From Mycobacterium kyorinense (GTDB taxonomy: Bacteria > Actinomycetota > Actinomycetes > Mycobacteriales > Mycobacteriaceae): 64,000 nt of DNA. Positions 55,313 through 64,000 of this stretch are shown piece by piece. A program made the position numbers and the translations under genes. How positions within the stretch are numbered: the stretch's first letter is position 1; every line of letters begins with the position of its first letter. Under the pieces are notes generated by a model that had not been told where the DNA came from, searched no databases, and worked only from the letters and a program-made list of their open reading frames with translations. The stretch lies in contig NZ_LQPE01000143.1 of NCBI RefSeq assembly GCF_002101735.1, positions 62,001-126,000 of the forward strand, written 5' to 3'.

Positions 55313-55346
55313 TAGACAGGCGAAACTGTTCAGTTCAGCCTGTCTA
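55313..55346. promoter_or_regulatory. concentric double dyad, probable MarR operator
   Basis: An outer perfect inverted repeat TAGACAGGC (55313-55321) / GCCTGTCTA (55338-55346) encloses an inner perfect one AACTG (55324-55328) / CAGTT (55331-55335); both share the centre 55329.5. It starts right after the stop codon at 55312 and ends 16 bp before the MarR ATG. The right arm overlaps a possible -10 (TAGTGT, 55345-55350), so bound MarR would block its own promoter. Confidence 0.7.
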
Positions 55347-55362
55347 GTGTAGGGTGGCGGGC

Positions 55363-55797
55363 ATGGACGGGCCGAGCGAGTCTGCAACGCAGGCGGCGCG
55401 CGATCTGCGGGTCTTTTTCAGCCGGCTGCGACGCCGAATGCGCGAGGTCGCCACCGACGACGACCTCACGCCATCGCAGACGGCGGTGCTGACTCGACTG
55501 TGGAAAGACGGGCCGTCGTCGGCCAGCGTGCTGGCCAACGCTGAGCGGGTTCGACCTCAGTCGATGGCGGCCACGCTGACCGGACTCGATCGGCACGGCC
55601 TGATCCGGCGTGCGCCGGATCCGGAAGACGGTCGCCGGCAAGTGATCTCGTTGACCGCGGCCGGACGGCGACGTGCCGAGCACCACCGCCAGCTGCGCGG
55701 CGAATGGCTGGCCCAGGCCATGCAGGAGCAGTACTCGGACAGGGAGCGCCGCGTCATTCTCGAGGCGTTGTCGCTGCTCGAGCGCTTGACCGACTAG
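55363..55797 (+). CDS. MarR-family transcriptional regulator
   Basis: A 144-residue winged-helix regulator from the ATG at 55363 (a GTG at 55354 is an alternative). The fold is clear: SQTAVLTRLWKDGPSSASVLANAERVRPQSMAATLTGLDRHGLIRRAPDPEDGRRQVISLTAAGRRRAEHHR, with the wing motif DxxDGRRxxxxLT. A concentric palindrome sits just upstream. It is followed 15 bp later by an LLM oxidoreductase, probably its target. Ligand unknown. Confidence 0.9.
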   Translation: MDGPSESATQAARDLRVFFSRLRRRMREVATDDDLTPSQTAVLTRLWKDGPSSASVLANAERVRPQSMAATLTGLDRHGLIRRAPDPEDGRRQVISLTAAGRRRAEHHRQLRGEWLAQAMQEQYSDRERRVILEALSLLERLTD

Positions 55798-55812
55798 CGA
55801 AAGGACCTGCCA

Positions 55813-56682
55813 ATGGAATTGGCTATCCACTTCATCGACTTTCTGCCGGAACACCCGGCCCGGCTGGCGCCGACGCTGGCGGCAACGGCCAAAGCTGCCG
55901 AAGACATCGGCGCCACGCTGTTCACTCTCGCAGATCATTTCTTCCAAATGGAAACCGTTGGGCGAGCGGAGGATCCGTTCCTGGAGGGCTACACGTCGCT
56001 GGGTTTTTTGGCCGCGCAGACGTCGACGATCGACCTGGCCATGCTGGTCACCGGAGTGACCTACCGCCATCCGGGGCTGCTGGCCAAGACGGTCACCACG
56101 CTCGATGTGCTCTCGCAGGGCCGGTCGATGTTCGGGATCGGGGCCGCCTGGTACGAGCGCGAGCACGTCGCACTGGGTGTCCCCTATCCGCCATTGCGGG
56201 AGCGGTTCGAGATGCTCGAAGAGACGCTGCAGATCTGCCGGCAGATGTGGAGCGATGACAACGGCCCATACCGAGGTAAGCACTATCAGCTGGCCGAGAC
56301 GATCTGCGTGCCGCAGCCGATTCGGCGCCCGCCGGTGCTGCTCGGTGGCTCGGGCGAGAAGAAGACGCTGCGGCTGGTCGCCCAGTACGCCGATGTCTGG
56401 AACAGCACGGTGTCCGAGCCTGAGGAGCTCGAGCACAAGATCGAGGTGCTGAACCGGCATTGCGCGAACCTCGACCGCGACCCCACCGAGATTCGCAAGA
56501 CAGTCGGGCTGCTCGCGGATCCGTTCGCGGACCTCGACGGGTACCTGCGTACGGTCGAACGCTATGCCGGGCTGGGTGTTTCGATGATCAACGTCGGCCC
56601 GCTGCCCGGCAATCCGGATCCGGCCGGCTTCGTGAAGCGTCTCGGCGACGAGCTGATGCCGAGGATCGCCGAGATCGGTTGA
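55813..56682 (+). CDS. LLM-class F420-dependent oxidoreductase
   Basis: A 289-residue luciferase-like monooxygenase fold of the F420-dependent (TIGR03560-like) type: LAIHFIDFLPEHPARLAPTLAATAKAAEDIGATLFTLADHFFQME, AMLVTGVTYRHPGLLAKTVTTLDVLSQGRSMFGIGAAWYEREHVALGVPYPPLRERFEMLEETL and PPVLLGGSGEKKTLRLVAQYADVWN. It should transfer hydride with coenzyme F420; substrate unknown. A ribosome site (gaaagga, 55799-55805) precedes the ATG, and the MarR gene is 15 bp upstream. Confidence 0.88.
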   Translation: MELAIHFIDFLPEHPARLAPTLAATAKAAEDIGATLFTLADHFFQMETVGRAEDPFLEGYTSLGFLAAQTSTIDLAMLVTGVTYRHPGLLAKTVTTLDVLSQGRSMFGIGAAWYEREHVALGVPYPPLRERFEMLEETLQICRQMWSDDNGPYRGKHYQLAETICVPQPIRRPPVLLGGSGEKKTLRLVAQYADVWNSTVSEPEELEHKIEVLNRHCANLDRDPTEIRKTVGLLADPFADLDGYLRTVERYAGLGVSMINVGPLPGNPDPAGFVKRLGDELMPRIAEIG

Positions 56683-56703
56683 GCGTGGCGCTATCCTTTG
56701 GCG

Positions 56704-57549
56704 ATGGCGTCGAGCGTGTCGGGAAAGGTCGCATTGGTTACCGGCGGCGCGTCGGGCATCGGCGCCGCGTTGACTAGCAAGTTGGTCGACGGGGGCGCCG
56801 AAGTCTGGATCGCCGATCGTCAGATCGAAGCGGCGCAGGAGCTGGCGCAACGCCGCAGCGGTGGCGGCGGAAAGGCACATGCGATCGAGGTCGATATACG
56901 CGACTATTCGTCGGTCGAGCGCGCCGTGGGTGAAGTGGTGGAGCAATCGGGGCGGATCGACTACCTGTTCAACAATGCCGGCATCGGGGTGGCCGGTGAG
57001 GTCGACTCGTACACGCTGGACGACTGGAACGACGTCTTCGACGTCAACCTGCGCGGTGTGGTGCACGGCATCCACGCGGTCTACCCGATCATGATCCGGC
57101 AGCACTCCGGCCACATCGTGAACACGGCGTCCATGGCCGGTCTTGTCACAACGGCGGGACAGGCGGGCTACACCGCCACCAAACACGCCGTCGTCGCGAT
57201 TTCCAAGACATTGCGGATCGAGGCCGAGCGTCACGGCGTCCGCGTCTCGGTACTGTGTCCGGGCGTGATCCGGACCCCGATACTCACCGGCGGTCGCTAC
57301 GGACGGACCGAGAAGGCCGGCCTCGACGACGACGAAATCCTCAGGCGCTGGGAGCAATTGCGTCCCATGGCGCCCGAGAAGTTCGCCGAGCGGGCCCTTC
57401 GCGCCGTGTTCCGTGGAGACGCGATCATCGTGGTGCCGGCATGGTGGAAGACATTCTGGTACCTTGAGCGGCTTTCACCATCGTTGTCGATGCGCCTTGC
57501 CCGAGTAACGCTCGAACGCATCCGGCAAGCGAGGCCGACCACATCCTGA
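56704..57549 (+). CDS. short-chain dehydrogenase/reductase
   Basis: A 281-residue classical SDR from the ATG at 56704. Cofactor motif VALVTGGASGIGAAL, NNAGIGVAGEV, catalytic Ser in NTASMAGLV, catalytic YTATKHA (YxxxK) and VSVLCPGVIRTPI. The extended C-terminus has FWYLERLSPSLSMRLARVTLERIR, which may attach to the membrane. It lies 21 bp after the LLM gene in the same direction, in a probable MarR-controlled unit. Confidence 0.88.
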   Translation: MASSVSGKVALVTGGASGIGAALTSKLVDGGAEVWIADRQIEAAQELAQRRSGGGGKAHAIEVDIRDYSSVERAVGEVVEQSGRIDYLFNNAGIGVAGEVDSYTLDDWNDVFDVNLRGVVHGIHAVYPIMIRQHSGHIVNTASMAGLVTTAGQAGYTATKHAVVAISKTLRIEAERHGVRVSVLCPGVIRTPILTGGRYGRTEKAGLDDDEILRRWEQLRPMAPEKFAERALRAVFRGDAIIVVPAWWKTFWYLERLSPSLSMRLARVTLERIRQARPTTS

Positions 57550-57574
57550 TGTTTACTCAGGATCCGGCTGACTA

Positions 57575-58972
57575 TCACGGGTCTTCATCGTCGTCGAGTA
57601 GTTCATCAGGACGGTGGATTCGGTTGACTCGTGGTGGGCCGGTGCCGTCGCTCCAGGCGAGGCGACCTTCGTCAGTCACCGTCGTGGTGACGGTACCGTC
57701 CGTCGCCTCGGAATGGTCGGGCGCACAGGAGAAATAGAGACTGTCGGCGTTGGTTTGCCCGCCCTTGGCCCAATCCATTGCGTGATGAACCTCGCAGTGA
57801 TAGCCGGGCTCAAGGCAATCCGGGCGAGTGCACCCGCCGTCGCGGGCGTAGCAGATCATGCGCTGGTCTAAGGTGGCAATGCGCTTGCTGCGTCCCAAAT
57901 ACAGTGGGCGATCCGAGTGATCCTCGAAGACAGCCAAGTAGTGAATGCTGTTGGCGGCCATGCGGATCAGGTCCCGCATCGGCAGGCGGCTGTTGCCTCC
58001 GGTGCGGGCGGGCGTGGGCATCGGAATGCTTGGGTCCTGCGCAGCACGGGCCGCCTGTTCGAGGTCGGCCAGCTTGGTCGTCACGATCACCGTGACGGGA
58101 ACGCCGCGATGGACACCCAGCTCGCCGGACGAGATTGCATGCCGCAGAGCCAGCTTGAGCCCGTCATGGCAGCGCTGCGCGGGTGTGCGGTTGTCGCGCT
58201 GGTCAGGGGCAGGATCGCCGTTCTCGGGGACGTGGCGCCCGGGCCGCATCGCAGCGGTCACGGCTTCCACATACGCACGAGCTTCCGGATCCAGCCAGCC
58301 GCTCAGCCGGCTCATGCCATCGACGCCCTGCTTGCCCAGCACCACGCTGCGTCGCTTGGCACGGTCCTCGTCGGAAAAATTGCCATCTGGATTGAGGTAG
58401 TCGGAGATTCGTTCGCCCACTGCGGCCACAAACTTGGCGTCTTGCTTGGTGGCGTGCCTGACCAGGATGCGCTCGGCCTTGGCGCGGTCGACGGCACTGA
58501 TCCCGGACGGCAGAACATCGAGCGCGTGCAGGACCGCGGCGATGTGGTCGTCACCGACGTTGCCCTCTTCGACGGCCTCCGCCAGCTTCGGCAATTCGGG
58601 CGGCAGCGCGGGGCCAGTCAACGAGCGTCGGGGGCGAATCCGCACCGCCACCCGGAACCGGCGCTTGACTTCGGCCGAGGTAATCCGTAGCCGTGAACAC
58701 AGCAGATGACGCATGCTCACATCGGCGGGCAGTGCCGGATCGTCCGGCCCGTCGACCGGGTCGGCGATCTCCCCGAACACCCGGTACGACAGTCCGCGGT
58801 TGAGCCGGTCTAAAGTCTCGAGGCGCTCGGCCACCTCCACGCGAAATGCATTCCCTACCACGTCTGTGCATGTTGCGCGCAGCCGTGCGTACGAAGCCTC
58901 GATGAGCTCGAGGTCCGCGCGTATTTGCGCGCGCGCCGCGTCTGCGGACAGGGGTTGCGCGGCGGAACTCAT
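57575..58972 (-). CDS. DUF222-HNH endonuclease-like protein (13E12 type), intact
   Basis: A 465-residue protein. DUF222 (about 1-280): LRATCTDVVGNAFRVEVAERLETLDRLNRGLSYRVFGEI, LNPDGNFSDEDRAKRRSVVLGKQGVDGMSRLSGWLDPEARAYVEAVTAAM; then LPMRDLIRMAANSIHYLAVFEDHSDRPLYLGRSKRIATLDQRMICYARDGGCTRPDCLEPGYHCEVHHAMDWAKGGQTNADSLYFSCAPDH is the HNH-type zinc-ribbon region with its CxxxxC, VHH and CxxDH. Target and biochemistry are unknown. A perfect SOS box lies 12 bp upstream of the ATG and a paired motif 50 bp upstream. It shares this arrangement with the broken copy at 16585. Confidence 0.88.
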   Translation of the reverse strand: MSSAAQPLSADAARAQIRADLELIEASYARLRATCTDVVGNAFRVEVAERLETLDRLNRGLSYRVFGEIADPVDGPDDPALPADVSMRHLLCSRLRITSAEVKRRFRVAVRIRPRRSLTGPALPPELPKLAEAVEEGNVGDDHIAAVLHALDVLPSGISAVDRAKAERILVRHATKQDAKFVAAVGERISDYLNPDGNFSDEDRAKRRSVVLGKQGVDGMSRLSGWLDPEARAYVEAVTAAMRPGRHVPENGDPAPDQRDNRTPAQRCHDGLKLALRHAISSGELGVHRGVPVTVIVTTKLADLEQAARAAQDPSIPMPTPARTGGNSRLPMRDLIRMAANSIHYLAVFEDHSDRPLYLGRSKRIATLDQRMICYARDGGCTRPDCLEPGYHCEVHHAMDWAKGGQTNADSLYFSCAPDHSEATDGTVTTTVTDEGRLAWSDGTGPPRVNRIHRPDELLDDDEDP

Positions 58973-58984
58973 AACTCGACGCTA

Positions 58985-59000
58985 TCGAACCTTTGTTCGA
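58985..59000 (-). promoter_or_regulatory. SOS (LexA) box upstream of DUF222-HNH gene
   Basis: TCGAAC-CTTT-GTTCGA on the plus strand matches the mycobacterial LexA consensus TCGAAC-N4-GTTCGA at all 12 arm positions. It lies 12 bp upstream of the ATG at 58972, within the promoter. Induction of this gene by DNA damage is expected. Confidence 0.82.
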
Positions 59001-59022
59001 TTCACACTCGCAAATCATCTGG

Positions 59023-59050
59023 TTGTGGATAAAACGCCAACTGTGGATAA
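59023..59050 (-). promoter_or_regulatory. paired DnaA-box motif upstream of DUF222-HNH gene
   Basis: Read on the minus strand, TTATCCACAG (59050-59041) and TTATCCACAA (59032-59023) begin 18 bp apart with TTGGCGTT between. Each holds a perfect TTATCCACA DnaA-box core. The element ends exactly 50 bp before the ATG at 58972, as in the 16585 gene, where 21 of 28 bases match. It also lies just beyond the stop of lpqL. Confidence 0.55.
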
Positions 59051-59069
59051 CCCCGGCGCGATTTGCGCA

Positions 59070-60551
59070 CTACTTCTTCAGTTCGTGGCGGGTGCGGTCC
59101 TCGCGGATGGGAACACCGTTGCGGCCGGTGATGTCCTGGGCGTACAGGCCGGTCGCATAGGCGACGCCGGCGCCGTGGATGCCCAGCGCGGTGCGGTCGA
59201 CGTGGTCCAAGGTGTCGGTGGCCTTGTGGTAGTTGGGGTCGAACGGCTGATCCGCCTCGCCGCCCCACAGCTTGGCCTGTTCCTCGGATTTCTTGTTCTC
59301 GGCGCCGGAGAACAACCCGCCGGCCGGGATGCCCGCCAGCGTGAAGCCGTCGTAGTCGGACCGCCCGTCGAACGACGTGTCCTGCGGGGTTTTACCGGCC
59401 GAGCGCAGATACGCGGCCAGCGACCGCTCGATACCCGCGGAGCCTTCCGGCACAATCGGCTCGCCCCGCTTGTCGACCGGCAGCGACTGGTCGCCGTCGT
59501 AGGTGAAGTAGCCCGGATTCGGCGATCCCAGCATGTCGAAGTTCAGGTACAGCGCAATGTCTTTGAGCGCGTCGAGGTCCAGCGATTCGACGTACTTGCG
59601 TGACCCGATCAGCCCGAGTTCCTCCGCTCCCCAGAAGCCGAACCGCACGGCATTGTGCACCTGCGGCGAACTGCCCAGCTGCAGCGCGGTTTCCAGCACC
59701 GCGGCCACGCCGGAGCCGTCGTCGTTGATGCCGGGCCCCTCCGGGACACTGTCCAGGTGCGCCCCGATCATCACCACGTCGGAGGTGGAACCGGTCTTCG
59801 TTTGCGCAATCACGTTGCGGGCCGCGATGTCTCGGGTCTCGGCCTTGAGTTTTACGGTGACGGGTCCGGGCTTGTCGCGCAGCTGTATTCCGGCCGCTCG
59901 GGTGACGCTGACCACCGGGATCTTGACGTCGGCTTTGTCGCCCAGCGTGCCGCCCATCTCCTTTTCGTCGACGTTGTCGGCGATGATCAGCGCCACCGCC
60001 CCCCGCTGCACGGCGGCCTCCTCCTTCTCGGTGAACGGGCAGGTGCCGCGGTCCACCAGCACCACCGCCCCCTTCACCGGCAACTTGTCGTAATCGGACG
60101 GAGTGCAGCCCGGGCTGTCGTCGACTGGGGCGGACACCAGCGGTCCGCTCACCCCGTCCGGCGGCGTGGGCAGGCTGAACTGCAAGGCGCGGGCCTCGAA
60201 GGTTTTGTCGCCGATCGCCACCGACCCGGGCTCGGAGTGGAACACCCGCGCCTGAAACTCAGGGGTTTGCACGTCAAACCCCTTGTCGCGCAGCTTGTTT
60301 ACCACGTATTCGACGCTGGCGTCGTAGCCGGGGGTGGCCACTGCGCGCGTGTTGCCGTTAGCGCGGGCGATGTCCTGCAGTTTCGACAGGTGCGCCATCA
60401 TCGCGTCGGTGCTGATCTTCTGCCGCAGCGAGGTCGCGAAATTCGAGGCCGCCGACGACGCGGGCTGGGCGGACTTCGACGTGCCGCAGCCACCGATCAG
60501 CAACGCCGCCGTCGCGGCAACGACCAGAATTACCTTCGATTTGTAAGCCAC
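59070..60551 (-). CDS. lpqL: M28-family aminopeptidase lipoprotein LpqL
   Basis: A 493-residue lipoprotein from a GTG at 60551 (a GTG at 60587 would add 12 residues). The signal peptide AYKSKVILVVAATAALLIGGC ends in a lipobox. A PA domain (about 120-230, GAVVLVDRGTCPFTEKEEAAVQRGAVALIIAD) is inserted before the zinc peptidase domain: VMIGAHLDSVPEGPGINDDGSGVAAVLETA (His and Asp ligands), FWGAEELGLIGS (catalytic Glu pair), FDGRSDYDGF and NYHKATDTLDH (last His). It cleaves N-terminal residues outside the membrane. It corresponds to Rv0418 next to thiG. The adjacent Rv0419/Rv0420c are missing here. Confidence 0.93.
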   Translation of the reverse strand: MAYKSKVILVVAATAALLIGGCGTSKSAQPASSAASNFATSLRQKISTDAMMAHLSKLQDIARANGNTRAVATPGYDASVEYVVNKLRDKGFDVQTPEFQARVFHSEPGSVAIGDKTFEARALQFSLPTPPDGVSGPLVSAPVDDSPGCTPSDYDKLPVKGAVVLVDRGTCPFTEKEEAAVQRGAVALIIADNVDEKEMGGTLGDKADVKIPVVSVTRAAGIQLRDKPGPVTVKLKAETRDIAARNVIAQTKTGSTSDVVMIGAHLDSVPEGPGINDDGSGVAAVLETALQLGSSPQVHNAVRFGFWGAEELGLIGSRKYVESLDLDALKDIALYLNFDMLGSPNPGYFTYDGDQSLPVDKRGEPIVPEGSAGIERSLAAYLRSAGKTPQDTSFDGRSDYDGFTLAGIPAGGLFSGAENKKSEEQAKLWGGEADQPFDPNYHKATDTLDHVDRTALGIHGAGVAYATGLYAQDITGRNGVPIREDRTRHELKK

Positions 60552-60594
60552 CGCGCCCACGTTAGACGCTGGCGGCAACCGGATCACCGCCGAG

Positions 60595-61458
60595 TCAGCC
60601 GGCGTCGGCGAGATCGCGGCCTTCCACCCGCAGGTTGGTCACCTGGAGCAGCTCGGCTAGCCGGCTCACCATGCGCCGGTCGGTCCGCAGGACGACCTGG
60701 CGCCCGTCCGCCGCCGCAAGTCGATCCAGCGCAATGAGCTGAGGGTGTGTGACGAAGCCCAACGCAGACGCGTCGATGACCACCTCGTCGCCGGATGCCA
60801 TCGGCCAAATCCGTTGCAGCGCAATGCTGAAAGCCTCGTCATCCGCGGCGTCGAGTTCACCCGCCAAGGCGAAATCGACGCCCTGCTCCGCATAGATGCG
60901 GAAACCCACCGCACCCGCGTTGACCATGGGATGCAGGCACATCAGCTCCTTGGCGGCGTCGCCCAAGAGACTGAGGTTGTAGGCACACAGCGCCGCGAAG
61001 GGCAGCACCGCCATCTTCTGGTCGACGAGGTACTCGAGGCGGGCGAATGCGGCGCGTTGCTCGGGCGTGCGGACCAGCACCGCCCCGTCGACCACCGCTC
61101 GGCACCCGCTGCATCCCGTCCCGACCACGAATTTCATCGCCGCCACCCCGTCGGCCACCGTCGCCTCGGCGTCGACGATGTCGGTGCCCGGAACGAACCG
61201 GTAGTGCTCGGCCACCGGCGTCACCGCGATCTGCCCGGTGCGCACCGCATCGGCGAAGCCCATCTCGTCCAGCTCGGTGCGCAGCGCGGCGGCGCTGGCG
61301 TCGCACGCGTACAACACTCGCTGATTTCGCGCGAGGCCGTCGGCGATGTATTCGGCCGCGCGCCTGACGAACTCCGAGCGGTCGCGATACCCCCACGCCA
61401 CGTGCCCCAACGGGTTGAGACCGGCCGCGGAAGTGACTTCACCATGGCGTCGGGTCAT
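60595..61458 (-). CDS. MEDS-STAS domain signalling protein
   Basis: A 287-residue protein from the ATG at 61458 (an ATG-type start at 61506 lacks a good ribosome site). The N-terminal MEDS sensory domain is GHVAWGYRDRSEFVRRAAEYIADGLARNQRVLYACDASAAALRTELDEMGFADAVRTGQIAVTPVAEHY, and TGCSGCRAVVDGA, then DQKMAVLPFAALCAYNLSLLG. A STAS domain fills the last 90 residues (DFALAGELDAADDEAFSIALQRIWP, VVIDASALGFVTHPQLIALDRLA). At the phosphoacceptor serine position of STAS (DSxGL) this chain has His (THPQL), so classical Ser phosphorylation is not possible. It lies 90 bp after the next upstream gene, a MEDS-HATPase. Confidence 0.82.
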   Translation of the reverse strand: MTRRHGEVTSAAGLNPLGHVAWGYRDRSEFVRRAAEYIADGLARNQRVLYACDASAAALRTELDEMGFADAVRTGQIAVTPVAEHYRFVPGTDIVDAEATVADGVAAMKFVVGTGCSGCRAVVDGAVLVRTPEQRAAFARLEYLVDQKMAVLPFAALCAYNLSLLGDAAKELMCLHPMVNAGAVGFRIYAEQGVDFALAGELDAADDEAFSIALQRIWPMASGDEVVIDASALGFVTHPQLIALDRLAAADGRQVVLRTDRRMVSRLAELLQVTNLRVEGRDLADAG

Positions 61459-61548
61459 CGGGGCTCCATCTGGTTTCCCAGTACCTGGTCGGCCATACTC
61501 AACCACTCGCAGACCACCCCCACCAGATAATCGGGATATTCGCGGCGG

Positions 61549-62490
61549 TCATGTCGACGACCCCACGTCGAGCCGGAGGTAGACATGAATGGTGGTGCTT
61601 TCCGGCGCCGTGTGCATGCGCAGCAGATCAGCGACTGCGTTCACGACGAAGAGTCCGGTTGAGCTCGGTTTGTCGCGGCTCGGCGGCCGGCGCCCGGCCA
61701 GCAGGTCGGAAAACAAGCCGGTGTCGCGCGCCTCGCAGACCAGATGGCGGTCTTGCTCCCACAGCGCGAGCCGGCATGCCGTCCCGGCGTGCTCAAGGCT
61801 GTTGGTGGCCAACTCGGTGATGACGAGTTGCAGGTCGGCGATCCGCTCGGTGGCCAGGCCGAGCAATCGGGCGTAACGATTGCCGTGCCGGCGTCCACCT
61901 GCTAAGTCGCTGGGCCGCGCGACTGTGTATCTCACGGCGGCCGGGCTTGCGGCCAGCGGCTGGTTGCAGCGCTCCAGGGCGGCGTCGACGCCGTAGTCGG
62001 CGCTGCGTTCGCGCGATCCGTTGCGCCGGATCATCGGATGGGTGGCACGAACGTCGGCCAGCACGGCGTCGTCGAGCAGCGACGCGTCATACGGGCAGAG
62101 CACCGTCACCCGCTCGCCGCCGAGCGCGATGTTGACCAGGGCTTCGTGCTGGACGCAGGCCGGGTATTCCAGGGTGCTGCGGCCGGGCCACACCGGCTCG
62201 GCGACGATGCGGACCGGTCGCCGGCTGTGCCGTTGGACGAAGTCCAGTTCCGCCGCCAGGATCCGCCCCGGATTACGGCCCAACTCGCCAATGTCGACCC
62301 AAGCCACCTGCGTCGCCGAGTCACCCAGCGCGCGGCGCAACAACGCCCCTTTGTCTTCGGGGACCGCCGCCCACACCGGCTCCCCCTGGGCCAACCCGTC
62401 GGAGATGAAGGGCACCACGGCGTCGAGGTATTCGTCCGGCGACCGGTAGAGCATGGCGGCGTGCTGGTCCATCGGCTGACGCCTACCCAT
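61549..62490 (-). CDS. MEDS-HATPase anti-sigma-type kinase
   Basis: A 313-residue protein. The N-terminal MEDS domain (AAMLYRSPDEYLDAVVPFISDGLAQGEPVWAAVPEDKGALLRRALGD, RPVRIVAEPVWPGRSTLEYPACVQHEALVNIAL, VTVLCPYDASLL) parallels that of the adjacent MEDS-STAS protein. The C-terminal HATPase_c (about 195-310) has the N-box VITELATNSLEHAG, CEARDTGLF and STGLFVVNAVADLL, the anti-sigma kinase type. As a pair the two look like a sensor kinase and its STAS partner, controlled by a common ligand. The sigma factor is not visible in this window. Confidence 0.85.
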   Translation of the reverse strand: MGRRQPMDQHAAMLYRSPDEYLDAVVPFISDGLAQGEPVWAAVPEDKGALLRRALGDSATQVAWVDIGELGRNPGRILAAELDFVQRHSRRPVRIVAEPVWPGRSTLEYPACVQHEALVNIALGGERVTVLCPYDASLLDDAVLADVRATHPMIRRNGSRERSADYGVDAALERCNQPLAASPAAVRYTVARPSDLAGGRRHGNRYARLLGLATERIADLQLVITELATNSLEHAGTACRLALWEQDRHLVCEARDTGLFSDLLAGRRPPSRDKPSSTGLFVVNAVADLLRMHTAPESTTIHVYLRLDVGSST

Positions 62491-62509
62491 CCAGCCAGGG
62501 CTTAATCGG

Positions 62510-64000
<1,491 letters not shown>

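Noticed and set aside
55313..55346. Rho-independent terminator for the mce operon.
   Set aside because: No T-run follows the palindrome and a promoter-like hexamer lies in its right arm; an operator fits better.
59023..59050. Replication origin suggested by two perfect DnaA boxes.
   Set aside because: Only two boxes, no A/T-rich unwinding region and no dnaA/dnaN/rpmH nearby; the same pair stands before another DUF222 gene, pointing to a gene-family element.

Overview
The window is high-G+C actinobacterial DNA from a Mycobacterium, probably a non-tuberculous species. The evidence is the gene content: a complete mce operon with Mce-associated genes, lpqL, sodC and virR lipoprotein or envelope genes, a CtpH-type P-ATPase, DUF222-HNH (13E12-type) genes, F420-type oxidoreductases and the TIGR00027 methyltransferase family. 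From memory of the M. tuberculosis map (not searched), the backbone is the Rv0417-Rv0439c region in reverse orientation: SDR, moeA2, psd, pssA, CDC48-like ATPase, LON-domain gene, gcs2 ligase, sodC, virR, DUF3263, def, GNAT, xthA, the Rv0426c-like gene, ctpH, the Rv0424c-like gene, thiC, thiD, an alpha/beta hydrolase, lpqL and thiG.

Layout. 1-0.84 kb: two PH-domain membrane proteins (minus). 0.93-6.8 kb: SDR-moeA2, then psd-pssA-AAA ATPase, tightly coupled. 6.8-18 kb: an accessory block with a TetR and a SRPBCC protein, a seven-subunit Mrp antiporter operon (mrpAB fused, C, D, E, F, G), a methyltransferase, an MFS transporter and a frameshifted DUF222-HNH gene. 18-29 kb: conserved backbone for redox defence (sodC, gcs2), peptide deformylation, DNA repair (xthA) and cation transport. 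29-35.8 kb (minus): an MFS exporter, a PAS-ANTAR regulator, a STAS protein and a 1265-residue kinase/receiver/phosphatase hybrid that look like one operon. 35.8-39.1 kb: TPP riboswitch, thiC, thiD and a hydrolase.

39.1-59.0 kb is a second accessory block. It holds a Baeyer-Villiger-type monooxygenase, a tandem-HTH TetR regulator resembling Mce3R, a DUF2236 cassette, a complete mce3-like lipid import operon (yrbEAB, mceA-F) with Mce-associated proteins on both sides and an MPT64-like secreted protein, then a MarR, LLM and SDR group, and an intact DUF222-HNH gene. 59.1-64 kb (minus): lpqL, a pair of MEDS-domain signalling proteins (one STAS, one HATPase), an SGNH hydrolase and the truncated thiG.

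The most notable observations are LexA/SOS-type boxes plus a shared 28-bp paired motif exactly 50 bp upstream of both DUF222-HNH genes; two separate partner-switching signalling loci, one built around a kinase-receiver-phosphatase-kinase fusion; and a tight structured leader and direct repeats ahead of the mce operon. No tRNA, rRNA, CRISPR array or insertion-sequence transposase was found, and no gene-free stretch exceeds 300 bases.
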